This document shows, piece by piece, positions 1 to 9,839 of a DNA stretch of 64,000 bases (position 1 is its first letter; each line of letters starts with the position of its first letter). The DNA comes from Brevundimonas sp. UBA7506 (GTDB lineage: Bacteria; Pseudomonadota; Alphaproteobacteria; Caulobacterales; Caulobacteraceae), in assembly GCF_002479495.1 (NCBI RefSeq), contig NZ_DLNQ01000005.1:381095-445094 (forward strand). The letters run 5' to 3'. A model generated the notes under the pieces. That model was not told the origin of the DNA, made no database searches, and saw only the letters and a program-made list of their open reading frames with translations. The position numbers and the translations under genes were made by a program.

Positions 1-1
1 C

Positions 2-82
2 GGCGATATCGGGAGGGAGGCGGTGCGACTGGAAAGCGTGCGCGTCGCCCTGGCCATGTTGCTGAGGGCGGTGACCGCGTGA
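2..82 (+). CDS. 3' end of a CinA-family (nicotinamide-nucleotide amidase-like) gene, partial
   Basis: An open frame enters from the left edge and stops at TGA 80-82. Only 26 residues are visible, with the pattern GREAVRLESVRVALAML near the end. This resembles the C-terminal helix of CinA/PncC proteins, where G-R-x-x-V-R-x-x-[ST]-V-x-x-A-L is typical; those enzymes hydrolyse nicotinamide mononucleotide. Its stop overlaps the GTG start of the next gene (GTGA), so the two are probably co-transcribed. The family call rests on a very short match and is tentative. Confidence 0.45.
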   Translation, partial: GDIGREAVRLESVRVALAMLLRAVTA

Positions 83-318
83 CGGGGCTTGTGGTGGATG
101 CGCGCGGGCATCGTTGCCCCGTGCCGAGCTTGCGTTTACGCAGGGCGATGGAGGGGGCGGCGCCGGGCGCGCGGCTGACCTTGCTGGCGACGGACCCGAT
201 GGCGCGGATCGACGTACCCTATCTGATGGGGGATCTGGGCGGGAAGGTCTGTGGGGTCGAGGAGCAGGACGGCGTGCTGCGCATCACTGTCGAGACTGGC
301 GGCGTTCCGACAGATTGA
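79..318 (+). CDS. TusA/SirA-family sulfurtransferase-like protein
   Basis: A 79-residue protein starting at GTG. It has the TusA-family signature near the N-terminus: RGHRCPVPSLRLRRAM, with the reactive cysteine in a C-P-x-P motif. Length matches single-domain TusA proteins, which carry persulfide sulfur toward tRNA thiolation or other acceptors through that cysteine. The start overlaps the stop of the upstream CinA-like gene. The 3' end overlaps the converging YihY gene by about 35 bp. The acceptor of this paralogue cannot be told from sequence. Confidence 0.8.
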   Translation: MTGLVVDARGHRCPVPSLRLRRAMEGAAPGARLTLLATDPMARIDVPYLMGDLGGKVCGVEEQDGVLRITVETGGVPTD

Positions 319-1246
319 CGACCGAGCTGTCAGCCTCAACTTCCGGCTCCGGCGTTTTCCACGCGATCTCCAGTTCGGTGGCGAAGGCCCCGCCGTAGAA
401 GATGGCGTTGACGTTCCATGATAGCCAGATCAGCAGCACGACCACCGCGCCTACCGAGCCGTAGGTGGCGCCGAGCTGGGCGATCTGCTCGACATAGATG
501 GCGCAAAGCCATGAGAAGAAGGTCGACATGACAGTGGCGATCAGACCACCCATGATCGCCGCCTTCCACGCCACGCGCGCGGCGTGGGACATGGCGTAAC
601 GGTAAAGCATGGTCAGGCCGAGCCACAGGCCGAGCGAGGGCCAAAGGCCGTCCAGCGGCAGGACCAGCAGACCGACGGGGTCCTGGGCGTGGGTGTGCTC
701 CATCAGCCGAGATGTCACGACTGCGCCAGACACCACGGTGAACAGGACGAAGGCGGCCAGCGCGACCAGGAAGGCCAGCATGTTGAACTTGAAGAAGCCG
801 TGCGGCTCCGTCTCGTCGTGGATCAGGTTCAAACCCGCCAGCAAGGCCTTGAAACCGCGGTGCGCGGCGTATGCGCCGATGATCAGGGCGAGAGCGCTTT
901 GCGCCGATACAGTGCGGGCCGAGGCGTTCGCCAGGCGGTCGATCTCGTTCAGGAAGATGGAGCGCGCCGCGTGCGGGACGACATCGGCCAGTGCCGCCGC
1001 TTGCTCGCTGACCTGACCAATGGAGAGGACAACCTTGTAGAAGCCGATCAGGATGGCGATGGCGGGGAAGACGGCCAGCAGGGCGAAGAAGGATACGCCG
1101 CCCGTGTAGAGCATGACGTCGCGCCCCCAACTCCGGGTGAAGGAGCGAACCGCCAGCTTGCCCCAGAAAAGGGGCAGGGCCGTCAATCGGTGTTGTTGGT
1201 TCAAGCCTGGACCTCGGCATCCGTCAAAGCGACCGATTAACCTCAT
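284..1246 (-). CDS. YihY/BrkB (UPF0761) family inner-membrane protein
   Basis: A 320-residue protein with about six hydrophobic segments. It has the family hallmark GGVSFFALLAVFPAI in the first segment and a late ATYGSVGAVVVLLIWLSW stretch. The family was once annotated as ribonuclease BN, now considered wrong; its function is unknown. The N-terminal 25 residues are hydrophilic and the ATG has no strong ribosome binding site, so a slightly later start is possible. It is transcribed toward tusA and away from popA. Confidence 0.9.
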   Translation of the reverse strand: MRLIGRFDGCRGPGLNQQHRLTALPLFWGKLAVRSFTRSWGRDVMLYTGGVSFFALLAVFPAIAILIGFYKVVLSIGQVSEQAAALADVVPHAARSIFLNEIDRLANASARTVSAQSALALIIGAYAAHRGFKALLAGLNLIHDETEPHGFFKFNMLAFLVALAAFVLFTVVSGAVVTSRLMEHTHAQDPVGLLVLPLDGLWPSLGLWLGLTMLYRYAMSHAARVAWKAAIMGGLIATVMSTFFSWLCAIYVEQIAQLGATYGSVGAVVVLLIWLSWNVNAIFYGGAFATELEIAWKTPEPEVEADSSVVNLSERRQSRQ

Positions 1247-1401
1247 TCGGCCAATGGCGAAACCCTCTGTCAGCGCGGTTTAAATTGTAACCTGAGGTCG
1301 GCGCCGGCCCCATTGCTAGACAGGGGGAGGCGTCGGTATCATCGCCACGGCTCGGAGCATCGGCGTCGGGGGCGAACCGACCGGGCCTCAAGGAGAGACT
1401 T

Positions 1402-2703
1402 TTGGATTCCGATCCGCGCGTACTGGTTGTCGCTTTCGATGACGACCTGATCGGCCCGCTTTGCGAGGGTCTGGACCAATTGGGATGGCCCACGATGACG
1501 GCGCGGACGCTGGACGCCGCCGTTCTGGTGTTGAAGGATATGGCGGTCGATGCGGCCGTAATTGACGCGCGCGGAATGGAGGGCGGCGCCGCGCTGGCCC
1601 GGCTTCGTGAGGCCGCCGCGCCGCGCTATCTGCCCATCCTTATGATCGGTGACGAGTCAGGCCAAGGCGACGTCGATCTTGCCATGTCTTCGGCGCCGCA
1701 TCCGGCGCAGGCCGCCTTGCGGCTCGATCAGTTGACGCGCGCCGGCATCGCCGAAGAGGAGTTCAAGCTGCGGCAGCAGACCTTCGCGGCTCACGGGGTG
1801 ACCCTGCAGGCGCCCGATCTCGGCGATACGCCCCTGCAAATTCTGACGGCGGGAGCGGCCGACCGTCGCTTCCTGGCCATGTCCAACGCCCTGTCGGCTG
1901 CCGGCGCCGAGGTCATCGCCGCGCCGACGCCCTACACCGCTTTCGACTACCTGCATGAGCGGGCGTTTGACGCCGCCGTGCTTTGGGGGGGGCAAGATCA
2001 TGCGCCGGCCTTGTCGATCGCGTCCGGCATGAAGCGGAATACGCGCCTCTATCATATTCCGCTGGTGCTCTATTTGCGTGGTGCGGCCGAGGTCGAACTG
2101 GCGGATCTGTTCCGCAGAGGCTTCGCCGATGTGGCCGCGGCTGAAACGCCGGAGGACGAGACGGCCGAGCGGGTTCTGGCTCTGGCTCGCAACCATCGCC
2201 GTCGTCAGGCCATCCGGCGTGCCCTCGATTCAGTTCGGGGCTCGGACCTGACGGACGCGGCCACCGGCCTGTTCACACGCGATTTGTTCGCCTCCCATCT
2301 GGCGCGTCTCGCCGAGGGCGCGCGATCACGCAATCGCGCCCTGTCAGTCTGCGTTCTGCGAGTAGCCGAACGTGACCCTGTCGTTCAGGCGCGCGACGGC
2401 GGCTGGCTGGATCGCGCCATGCCCCAGATCGGCGCCATGGTGTCGCGACTTGTGCGCGTAGAGGATACTGCGGCGCGACTGGGGCCCGAATTGTTCGCTC
2501 TGGTCCTGCCCGCCACGAGCGCGGCCGCTGCGCGCATGGCGGCCGAACGAATCTCTGCCGTGATCGCCTGCACCGCTTTCGACGCGGGCAAGGATCGTTC
2601 GCCCTTCGTGGTCGAGTTTGAAGTCGGGGTGGCGGAAATGCGCAACGGGGAAACGCCTGCGGCCGTGCTTGAGCGGGCGTCGGCGGATCTGTCCAGGAGC
2701 TAG
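1402..2703 (+). CDS. popA: PopA-like REC-REC-degenerate GGDEF protein, probable c-di-GMP effector
   Basis: A 433-residue protein starting at TTG, supported by AGGAGAG 6 bp upstream. The first receiver domain (about residues 5-120) keeps an acidic cluster (AFDDD) and a candidate phospho-acceptor Asp55. The second (about 145-260) has lost the acceptor aspartate (AAVLWGGQD). The C-terminal domain aligns with GGDEF, but the active site reads LGPELF (360-365), so cyclase activity is unlikely. The inhibitory I-site R352-x-x-D355 is intact. This layout is that of Caulobacter PopA, a c-di-GMP receptor that brings CtrA to the ClpXP protease. Orthology is inferred from architecture and motifs; gene order was not compared. 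Confidence 0.75.
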   Translation: MDSDPRVLVVAFDDDLIGPLCEGLDQLGWPTMTARTLDAAVLVLKDMAVDAAVIDARGMEGGAALARLREAAAPRYLPILMIGDESGQGDVDLAMSSAPHPAQAALRLDQLTRAGIAEEEFKLRQQTFAAHGVTLQAPDLGDTPLQILTAGAADRRFLAMSNALSAAGAEVIAAPTPYTAFDYLHERAFDAAVLWGGQDHAPALSIASGMKRNTRLYHIPLVLYLRGAAEVELADLFRRGFADVAAAETPEDETAERVLALARNHRRRQAIRRALDSVRGSDLTDAATGLFTRDLFASHLARLAEGARSRNRALSVCVLRVAERDPVVQARDGGWLDRAMPQIGAMVSRLVRVEDTAARLGPELFALVLPATSAAAARMAAERISAVIACTAFDAGKDRSPFVVEFEVGVAEMRNGETPAAVLERASADLSRS

Positions 2704-3836
2704 GCGGGCAGTTCCACCGAGGCCACGGCCTGGGCGGCGAGGCCTTCGCCGCGACCAGTGAAGCCGAGGCCCTCGCTCGTCGTCGCCTTGACGCTGACCG
2801 CGTCGAGCGGAATCTGCAGCAACTCGGCGAGGCGTTCGCGCATGGCCAGGCGATGCGGTTTCACCTTGGGCTGCTCGCAGATCAGGGTCACATCGACATT
2901 CACGATCCGGCCGCCGCGCGCGGTCACGCGTTCAGCCGCATAAACCAGGAAGCGGTCCGACGAGGCGCCTTTCCATTGCGGATCGCTGGGCGGAAAATGG
3001 TCGCCGATGTCGCCGTCGGCGATAGCACCGAGGATCGCGTCGGTCAGGGCGTGCAGGCCTGCATCGGCGTCGGAATGCCCAATCAGGGTCTGGTCGTGAG
3101 GAATTTCGACTCCGCACAGCCAGACCGAGGTTCCCGGCCCCCAGCGATGCACGTCATAGCCCTGGCCGATGCGGAAGGTCTTGGGCGACAGGGCCTCGGC
3201 CATGGCGAAATCCTCGGGGTAGGTCAGTTTCATCAAGCGAGCGTCGCCCTCGACCAGGCGCACCCGGCCGCCGACGCGCTCGACCACGGCGGCTTCGTCC
3301 GTGGGGGCGGTGGCATCGGTCCAGGCGGCGTAGGCGTCGCGGATGGTCTTGAGGCGGAAGGCTTGGGGCGTCTGGGCGCGCCAGAGACTTTCGCGCTCGA
3401 CGCCGCCGACAACCAGGCCGTCCACGCCGCGACGCAGACTGTCGGCCACGGGAAGGGCGGGCAGGGCCCCGTCGGCGTCATTCAGCGCCGCCAGCAGGCG
3501 TTCGATCACCTCGGAGGTCAGGAACGGTCGGGCCGCGTCGTGGATCATGACCGGCGTGTCGTCCTTGGCGGCCAGAGCGGTCAGGCCAGCGCAGACTGAT
3601 TCTGCTCGCGTGGCGCCGCCGATGACTGCGGTCCATCCTGACAGCCCGTCCAGCGCCTCGTTCAATCGAGATTCGGCGCCTGGCGCGACGACGACGAGAA
3701 CTGGATCGGCCCCTGCCTTCAGCAAGGTCTCAACCGACCAGCGGACCATCGGCTTGGCGCCGACGCTCCGCCATTGCTTGTCTCCGCCGGCTCTCGAGCC
3801 GGAACCGGCCGCCACAACGATTGCTGCAAATCCCAT
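2700..3836 (-). CDS. ispDF: Bifunctional IspD/IspF isoprenoid (MEP pathway) enzyme
   Basis: A fusion of 4-diphosphocytidyl-2-C-methyl-D-erythritol synthase (IspD) and 2-C-methyl-D-erythritol 2,4-cyclodiphosphate synthase (IspF), common in alphaproteobacteria. The IspD half (about residues 1-220) has [17 protein letters not shown], the CTP-binding loop. The IspF half (about 222-378) has [23 protein letters not shown] and [14 protein letters not shown], the metal and substrate residues. I chose the start at MGFAAIVV, where homology begins; an in-frame start at 3881 would add 15 unconserved residues and run closer to dusB. Its 3' end overlaps the last codon of popA, tail to tail. Confidence 0.95.
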   Translation of the reverse strand: MGFAAIVVAAGSGSRAGGDKQWRSVGAKPMVRWSVETLLKAGADPVLVVVAPGAESRLNEALDGLSGWTAVIGGATRAESVCAGLTALAAKDDTPVMIHDAARPFLTSEVIERLLAALNDADGALPALPVADSLRRGVDGLVVGGVERESLWRAQTPQAFRLKTIRDAYAAWTDATAPTDEAAVVERVGGRVRLVEGDARLMKLTYPEDFAMAEALSPKTFRIGQGYDVHRWGPGTSVWLCGVEIPHDQTLIGHSDADAGLHALTDAILGAIADGDIGDHFPPSDPQWKGASSDRFLVYAAERVTARGGRIVNVDVTLICEQPKVKPHRLAMRERLAELLQIPLDAVSVKATTSEGLGFTGRGEGLAAQAVASVELPA

Positions 3837-3901
3837 GTCCGGCCTTCTAAGCGCCCCAGTTCCGCTTGACGAGAGGGGCAACAGTTGGCGGTAAGGGCCA
3901 T

Positions 3902-4954
3902 ATGAGCACAGGATTGCAAATCGGAGACGTGCGGATCGCCGGCCGGGTGCTGATGGCCCCCATGACGGGGATCACTGACCTGCCGTTCCGAGTGCTCGCC
4001 TCCAAGCTGGGCGCGACCTACGTCGCGACTGAAATGGTCGCCTCGGCGGAACTGGCGCGCGGGCGGCCCGACGTGGTGCGACGTGCGGCTGTCGGCGGCG
4101 GACTGCCGCTGACGGTGATCCAGTTGGTCGGCGGTGATCCGGCGGCCATGGCCGAAGGCGCGCGCATGGCGGAAAAGGCGGGCGCGGACATCATCGACCT
4201 GAATTTCGGCTGCCCGGCCAAGGAGGTCACTGGCGCTGCCTGCGGTTCGGCTCTGATGCGCACCCCCGAACGGGCGGCGGCGATCATGGGGGCGGTCGTG
4301 GCGGCCGTCAGTCGCCCGGTCACAGTCAAGATGCGTCTGGGCTGGGACGAGAACAGCCACAACGCGGCTGATCTGGCGCGGCGCGCCGAGGATCTCGGTG
4401 TTGCCGCCGTCACGGTGCACGGGCGCACCCGCAAGCAATTCTATACCGGCGTCGCGGACTGGGACGCGGTGGCCGAGGTCAAGCGGTCGGTGGGCATTCC
4501 AGTCATCGTCAACGGCGACATCATAACCGCCGAACAGGCGCGAGAGGCTCTCGCTCAGTCCGGCGCCGACGGCCTGATGCTCGGCCGAGGGGTCTATGGT
4601 CGGCCCTGGCTCGCGGCCCATCTGGAACGCGCGCTGACGGATGGAACCCGACTTCAGGAACCTAGTCGTGAAGAGCGTCTGGCCATCGTCATCGAGCACC
4701 TGCGGGCTTCAGCGGCATTCTATGGCCTCCCGCTTGGCCTGAAGATGTTCCGCAAGCATCTGGGCTGGTATATCGAACAGGCGCCTTGGCCGGAGGAACC
4801 GTTGGAGCGACGCGCCGCCAAGGCGCGCCTCTGTCGGCTGGAGACGCCCGGTGAGGTTGAGAAAGCGCTTTCCCAGCTTTGGTCGGTTGCGGTGGATCAA
4901 TTCAGCAACTCTAGTGTTGAAAATCGGCCACAGTTGGTTGAAGCTGCAAGGTGA
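3902..4954 (+). CDS. dusB: tRNA-dihydrouridine synthase DusB
   Basis: A 350-residue FMN-dependent enzyme that reduces uridine in the tRNA D-loop. It shows [13 protein letters not shown] at the N-terminus, the catalytic-cysteine motif NFGCPAKEV, then [21 protein letters not shown] and the FMN-phosphate loop VNGDI. The start MSTGLQIGD follows GGTAAGG; an upstream in-frame start at 3866 would overlap the divergent ispDF leader. It is first in the string dusB-ntrY-ntrX and its stop overlaps the ntrY start. In this class the gene before ntr genes was historically called nifR3. Confidence 0.95.
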   Translation: MSTGLQIGDVRIAGRVLMAPMTGITDLPFRVLASKLGATYVATEMVASAELARGRPDVVRRAAVGGGLPLTVIQLVGGDPAAMAEGARMAEKAGADIIDLNFGCPAKEVTGAACGSALMRTPERAAAIMGAVVAAVSRPVTVKMRLGWDENSHNAADLARRAEDLGVAAVTVHGRTRKQFYTGVADWDAVAEVKRSVGIPVIVNGDIITAEQAREALAQSGADGLMLGRGVYGRPWLAAHLERALTDGTRLQEPSREERLAIVIEHLRASAAFYGLPLGLKMFRKHLGWYIEQAPWPEEPLERRAAKARLCRLETPGEVEKALSQLWSVAVDQFSNSSVENRPQLVEAAR

Positions 4955-7206
4955 TGACGGAGTTGCCTGCCGCGCAGACTGAAGGTCACGACCCCGAGCG
5001 TTCGCTCTGGGGGCGTTTGGCTAGCGGTCGCGCCCGGGCCTTGTTCGTCTCTGCCTACGCTGTCGCCTCCTTGATCGCCGCCGCGGCGATTTGGCTGGTT
5101 GCCATCGCGCCAGGCGCGACAGCCGGCGGCGATGCACGAACAGCGGCAAGTCAGTTCGTCCTGTTCATCCTGCTGGCTAACCTGGTCTTGATCGGCGGTC
5201 TGGCCGCAGTGATCGGCGGGCGGGTGCTGCGTCTGACCAGGAACCGCAACGACCCTGGCTCCCGGCTGCATTTGCGATTTGTCACCCTGTTTTCATTGGT
5301 CGCCGTCGTTCCGGCGGTCCTGATCGCGCTGGTGTTCGGTGTCCTGGTCAACCGCGGCGTGGACCAGTGGTTCAGCACCAATGTCCGTTCGGCGGTAGAG
5401 AACGGCGCCGAAATCGGCCGGGCCTACGTCGCCGATGTCGGCGCGGGGCTGGAGGTCGATCTTGAGACGATGTCGACGGAACTGGGCGGGGTGCGAAGCC
5501 TGTTCGACAACCGCATTCAATTTTCACGTGCTCTGGCCCAGATCGGCGACTTCTTCGGTTATCCGGCCCTCTATATTCTGAACAGCGACGGAGAGATTCT
5601 TGCCAGCGGCGAGCAGCCCGACGCGCCGCCCTATGTTGCCCCTCCGCAGGAAGCGTTCGAGACTGTGGCGGCCGGCGAAGTGGCGCCGACGACCGTGACT
5701 GAAAACCCGGACATGGTGCGAGCGCTGTATCCGCTGCCTGACTATGGTCACGCCTACCTCTATGTCGTCCGGCCCCTAGCGCCGGGTCTGATCCAGCGGA
5801 TGCGCAATGGCGAGGAATCCATCGCCGCCTATCGCGCCGCCGAGGAAAGTCGGGCGCGGATTCAAGCGGCCTTCGCGCTCAGCTATCTGGAGACCGCCCT
5901 GCTGGTTCTGGTCGGCGCGGTCTGGCTGGCCATGTCCGCGGCCAGTTCGATTTCGGCTCCCATCGGCCGTCTGGTGAAGGCGGCGGACCAGGTGGCGGGC
6001 GGCGACCTGAGCGCGCGGGTCGACAATACGGGGGCGCCGTCTGACCTGATCGTCCTGTCCGAGGCCTTCAATCGGATGACCGGCGACATCATGACCCAGC
6101 AGGCGGCGCTGAAGACCGCCAGCGACGACGCCCAAGGCCGCAGTCGCTTCATCGAGACGGTCTTGTCGGGCGTCAGCGCCGGAGTGATCGGTCTGGACCG
6201 CATGGGCCGCATCTCGGCCATCAACGACAGCGCCAGCCAACTTCTGGCCATCGACGAGGCGGATGTGCAGGGGCGATTGCTGGCCGAGGTCGCGCCTGAA
6301 CTGGCTGAACTTTCCGAACGCGCCGAGGCCCACATTGAAGAGGACATCGACGTCAGCCGCGCCGGTGAAGCCCGTCGTCTGCGCGTCCGTATCGAAGGCG
6401 GGCAGAGTGGCGAGATGGTCCTGACCTTCGACGACATCACACGGCTGGTCACGGCTCAGCGCAACGCCGCCTGGCGCGACGTCGCCCGTCGCATCGCCCA
6501 CGAGATCAAGAACCCCCTGACGCCGATCCAGCTGTCGGCCGAACGCCTGCGTCGCAAATACCGTTCGCAAGTCAGCGACGATGTCGAGGTGTTTGACCGT
6601 TGCACCGAGACCATCATCCGACAGGTCGGCGACATCGGCCGCATGGTGGACGAGTTCTCGTCCTTCGCCCGGATGCCGGCCCCGCGCTTCACGCGCGAGA
6701 ACCCAGCAGAAATGCTGCGCGAGGCGGTATTCGCTCAGCGTGTGGCGGCGGCGGATATCGTTGTTGAACTGATCGAACCTCTGCCGGACGTCATCTTGCA
6801 GTGCGACGGGCGCATGGTCGGTCAAGCCCTGGCCAACATCCTCAAGAATGCCGGCGAGGCCGTTTCCGCGCGGCGGATGCGCGATACGGCTCCAGCGGAA
6901 GCAACCGGCATTATCGCCCGCCTGACGGTCGAGGGCGGGATCGCCACCTTCGTGATTGAGGACGACGGCGTCGGTCTGCCGGCCAAGGATCGTGATCGCC
7001 TGACCGAGCCCTATGTTACGACGCGCGAGAAGGGTACGGGCCTGGGCCTGGCCATCGTCAAACGCATCTGTGAAGACCACGGCGGCGAGCTGAAGCTGGC
7101 AGACGCCGAGACTTTATCGGGCGCACGCGTGTGCCTGATCTTCCCCCTGACCCAAGACAGCAAGGCTGCCCAACGTGCCCCCGGCACGGCGCGGGCGGCG
7201 GAGTAA
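4951..7206 (+). CDS. ntrY: Nitrogen-regulation sensor histidine kinase NtrY
   Basis: A 751-residue membrane kinase. Hydrophobic segments lie near residues 30-55, 68-90, 108-130 and 308-330, enclosing a large periplasmic domain. HAMP (about 325-385) and PAS (about 395-490) domains follow. The HisKA motif RRIAHEIKNPLTPIQLSAER has its phospho-accepting histidine near residue 517. The ATPase domain has ANILKNAGEAV, DDGVGLP and TTREKGTGLGLAIVKR. GTG 4951 or ATG 4954 could start translation; both overlap the dusB stop. The cognate regulator NtrX is encoded just downstream. In relatives NtrYX responds to nitrogen, redox or envelope cues; the signal here is unknown. Confidence 0.93.
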   Translation: MMTELPAAQTEGHDPERSLWGRLASGRARALFVSAYAVASLIAAAAIWLVAIAPGATAGGDARTAASQFVLFILLANLVLIGGLAAVIGGRVLRLTRNRNDPGSRLHLRFVTLFSLVAVVPAVLIALVFGVLVNRGVDQWFSTNVRSAVENGAEIGRAYVADVGAGLEVDLETMSTELGGVRSLFDNRIQFSRALAQIGDFFGYPALYILNSDGEILASGEQPDAPPYVAPPQEAFETVAAGEVAPTTVTENPDMVRALYPLPDYGHAYLYVVRPLAPGLIQRMRNGEESIAAYRAAEESRARIQAAFALSYLETALLVLVGAVWLAMSAASSISAPIGRLVKAADQVAGGDLSARVDNTGAPSDLIVLSEAFNRMTGDIMTQQAALKTASDDAQGRSRFIETVLSGVSAGVIGLDRMGRISAINDSASQLLAIDEADVQGRLLAEVAPELAELSERAEAHIEEDIDVSRAGEARRLRVRIEGGQSGEMVLTFDDITRLVTAQRNAAWRDVARRIAHEIKNPLTPIQLSAERLRRKYRSQVSDDVEVFDRCTETIIRQVGDIGRMVDEFSSFARMPAPRFTRENPAEMLREAVFAQRVAAADIVVELIEPLPDVILQCDGRMVGQALANILKNAGEAVSARRMRDTAPAEATGIIARLTVEGGIATFVIEDDGVGLPAKDRDRLTEPYVTTREKGTGLGLAIVKRICEDHGGELKLADAETLSGARVCLIFPLTQDSKAAQRAPGTARAAE

Positions 7207-7216
7207 GAGAGGCGTC

Positions 7217-8626
7217 ATGCGCATTACCGGTGCCGACATTCTGGTCGTGGACGACGAGGCGGACATCCGCGAACTGGTCTCAGGCTTGCTCGAGGACGAG
7301 GGCCATTCGGTCCGAACGGCCGCCAACTCTGATGAGGCCCTGGCCGCGATCCGGGCGCGCAAGCCGTCGTTGGCCGTGCTCGATATCTGGATGCAGGGCG
7401 GCGGTCTGGACGGGCTGGAGCTGCTGGATGTCGTCAAGGAGTTGGATGAGGACCTGCCGGTCGTCATGATCTCAGGCCACGGCAACATCGAAACCGCCGT
7501 CAGCGCCTTGAAGCGCGGCGCCTATGACTTCATCGAAAAGCCGTTCAAATCGGATCGCCTGGTGGTCGTAATCGAGCGCGCGCTGGAAGCCGCCGCTCTG
7601 AAGCGTGAGAATCGCCGTCTGCGGGCGCAGACGATGGCGCCCACTGGCCTGATTGGGAAATCGGCGGCGGCGCAACTGCTGCGCGGCACCATCGCCAAGG
7701 TGGCGCCGGCCAACAGCCGCGTCCTGATTTCGGGCCCGCCCGGCTCGGGCAAGGAGCTCGTGGCGCGTCAGATCCATGACGGCAGCCCCCGCGCCAAGTC
7801 CGAGTTCGTCGCCATCTCGGCCGCCGGCATGACCCCGGAACGGCTGGACGTGGAACTGTTCGGCGAAGAGGGCGGCGACGGCCGTCCGCGCAAGATCGGC
7901 GTGTTCGAGCGCGCCCACAACGGCACACTCTATCTGGACGACGTCGGCGACATGCCACGTGAGAGCCAGAGCCGTATCCTGCGCGTGTTGGTCGAGCAGC
8001 GGTTCCGTCGTGTCGGCGGGGAGCAGGACGTGCAGGTGGACGTCCGCGTGGTCACCTCGACCGCGCGCGATCTGAAGGTCGAGATCGCCGAGGGTCGGTT
8101 CCGCGAGGATCTGTTCCACCGCCTGAACGTCGTGCCGATCCGCGTGCCCCCGCTGTCCGAGCGTCGTGAGGACATCGGCGAGCTGATCGAATATTTCGTC
8201 GACAACCTGTCGGCCTCGCAGGGGCTGCCGCATCGCCGGATCGCCGACGATGCGCTTGCCGTGCTTCAGGTCCATCCTTGGCCGGGCAACGTCCGCCAAC
8301 TGCGCAACAACGTCGAGCGCCTCCTGATCCTGGCGACGGGCGATCCGGACGAGCCGATCACGGCCGACATGCTGCCCCAGGAAGTGGCGTCGTCGGGTGG
8401 GGCGTCATCTCTGGGCGCCGATCGCATCATCGCCCTGCCGTTGCGTGAGGCGCGCGAAGTGTTCGAACGGGACTATCTGGCCGCGCAAATCATGCGTTTC
8501 GGCGGAAATATCTCGCGCACTGCCGCCTTCATCGGCATGGAAAGATCCGCACTGCACCGCAAACTGAAGTCGCTGGGCGTTTCGCCCGCTCGCGGCGGCG
8601 AAGACGAAGAAGGAGAGGGCGCCTGA
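7217..8626 (+). CDS. ntrX: Response regulator NtrX
   Basis: A 469-residue regulator. The receiver domain has VVDDEAD and acceptor Asp56 (VLDIWM). The AAA+ domain has Walker A SGPPGSGKE (about 172-180) and TLYLDDVGDMP. A Fis-type helix-turn-helix lies near the C-terminus (NISRTAAFIGMERSALHRKL). The sigma54-contacting GAFTGA loop is missing: ELFGEEGG is followed by a short GRPRKIGVFE. As far as I recall this is usual for NtrX proteins, which would then not act as classical sigma54 activators. The start MRITGADIL is preceded by AAGAGAGG. The gene overlaps the next one by one base (TGATG). Confidence 0.93.
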   Translation: MRITGADILVVDDEADIRELVSGLLEDEGHSVRTAANSDEALAAIRARKPSLAVLDIWMQGGGLDGLELLDVVKELDEDLPVVMISGHGNIETAVSALKRGAYDFIEKPFKSDRLVVVIERALEAAALKRENRRLRAQTMAPTGLIGKSAAAQLLRGTIAKVAPANSRVLISGPPGSGKELVARQIHDGSPRAKSEFVAISAAGMTPERLDVELFGEEGGDGRPRKIGVFERAHNGTLYLDDVGDMPRESQSRILRVLVEQRFRRVGGEQDVQVDVRVVTSTARDLKVEIAEGRFREDLFHRLNVVPIRVPPLSERREDIGELIEYFVDNLSASQGLPHRRIADDALAVLQVHPWPGNVRQLRNNVERLLILATGDPDEPITADMLPQEVASSGGASSLGADRIIALPLREAREVFERDYLAAQIMRFGGNISRTAAFIGMERSALHRKLKSLGVSPARGGEDEEGEGA

Positions 8627-9486
8627 TGTCCAGGATCGCCTACGTCAACGGAACCTATCAGGCCCACAACGGCGCCACGGTTCACATCGAGGATCGCGGC
8701 TTCCAGTTCGCCGACGGCGTCTATGAGGTCTGGTCGGTGTTCGATGGCAAGCTGGCCGATTTCGAAGGTCACATGACGCGGCTGGCCCGCAGCCTGACCG
8801 AACTCCGCATCCCGATCCCGATGACCGCCCAAGCCCTGGAACGAGTGCTCAAGGAAACCATCCGGCGCAACCGGGTGCGTAACGGCATCGTCTATATTCA
8901 GGTCACCCGTGGGACTTCGCCACGCGATCACGGCTTCCCGAAGGACACACCGCCCAGCGTCATCGTCACGTCCAAGACCATCGATCTGGCCAAGGGCGAA
9001 GCCCTGGCCGCCAAGGGCGCGGCGGGCGTGACCATGCCCGATATCCGCTGGGGCCGTTGCGACATCAAGACCGTGGGTCTGCTGCCCAACGTCCTGGCCA
9101 AGCAGGCTGCGCGCGAGAAGGGCGCCTATGAGTGCCTGATGGTCGATGACATGGGGCTGGTGACTGAAGGCTCGTCCACCAACGCCTGGATCGTCGACGA
9201 GAACGGCAAGCTGCGCACTCGTGACACCCAGGCCAACATCCTGCGCGGCATCACCCGCACGGCCATACTGAAGCTGGCCGAGGCCGAGGGCATTGAGCTG
9301 GACGAGCGGCCGTTCAGCGTGGACGAGGCTAAGCGGGCCAAGGAGATTTTCGTCACCGCCGCCAGCTCCTTCGTAATGCCGATCATCTCGCTGGACGGAT
9401 CGAAGATCGCGGACGGCAAGCCGGGCCCGGTCGCGACCCGTCTGCGCGAGGTCTATCTTGAACAGGCGCGTCGCGAGGCTATTTAG
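8626..9486 (+). CDS. dat: D-amino-acid (D-alanine) aminotransferase, class IV
   Basis: A 286-residue PLP enzyme of fold type IV. Visible motifs are [15 protein letters not shown] at the N-terminus, the region with the PLP lysine ([15 protein letters not shown]) and [12 protein letters not shown], followed by the phosphate-cup segment ILRGITR. Such enzymes transaminate D-alanine and D-glutamate and feed cell-wall synthesis; branched-chain aminotransferases are related, but the ETFxxGVYE-type N-terminus and the length favour the D-enzyme. Placement between ntrX and hfq is conserved in relatives as I recall. The start overlaps the ntrX stop. Confidence 0.88.
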   Translation: MSRIAYVNGTYQAHNGATVHIEDRGFQFADGVYEVWSVFDGKLADFEGHMTRLARSLTELRIPIPMTAQALERVLKETIRRNRVRNGIVYIQVTRGTSPRDHGFPKDTPPSVIVTSKTIDLAKGEALAAKGAAGVTMPDIRWGRCDIKTVGLLPNVLAKQAAREKGAYECLMVDDMGLVTEGSSTNAWIVDENGKLRTRDTQANILRGITRTAILKLAEAEGIELDERPFSVDEAKRAKEIFVTAASSFVMPIISLDGSKIADGKPGPVATRLREVYLEQARREAI

Positions 9487-9593
9487 GGCGTTGCCGCGAC
9501 TGCGAAGGCGCGTTTAAGGTTGTGTGCGGGCCGATGGGTCCGCACCGGCCGCCTTGGCCGGCGAAAAAGAACCAAGAACAGGACCAACCTGCC

Positions 9594-9839
9594 ATGTCGC
9601 AAGACAAACGCCAGAACCTTCAGGACACCTTCCTCAACAGCGTCCGCAAGACCAAGACCCCGCTGACCATCTTCCTGGTGAACGGCGTCAAGCTGCAGGG
9701 CATTGTGACCTGGTTCGACAACTTCTGTGTGCTGCTGCGTCGCGATGGCCAGTCGCAGCTCGTCTACAAGCACGCCATCTCGACCATCATGCCGTCCGCG
9801 CCCGTGCAGATGTACGAGCCCGACGCCGAAGAAGACTGA
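9594..9839 (+). CDS. hfq: RNA chaperone Hfq
   Basis: An 81-residue Sm-like protein. It has the Sm1 region ([28 protein letters not shown]) and the Sm2 motif YKHAISTI of the small-RNA binding face, with a short acidic tail ending PDAEED. It forms hexamers that pair regulatory RNAs with mRNAs. I chose the start at MSQDKRQ; the frame is open further upstream but unconserved there. The stop is directly followed by the TTG start of hflX, so hfq and hflX are likely co-transcribed and translationally coupled. Confidence 0.97.
   Translation: MSQDKRQNLQDTFLNSVRKTKTPLTIFLVNGVKLQGIVTWFDNFCVLLRRDGQSQLVYKHAISTIMPSAPVQMYEPDAEED

Noticed and set aside
7840..7900. Missing GAFTGA in ntrX as a gene defect
   Set aside because: Absence of this loop is, as I recall, usual in NtrX proteins, so it is treated as a family trait, not damage.
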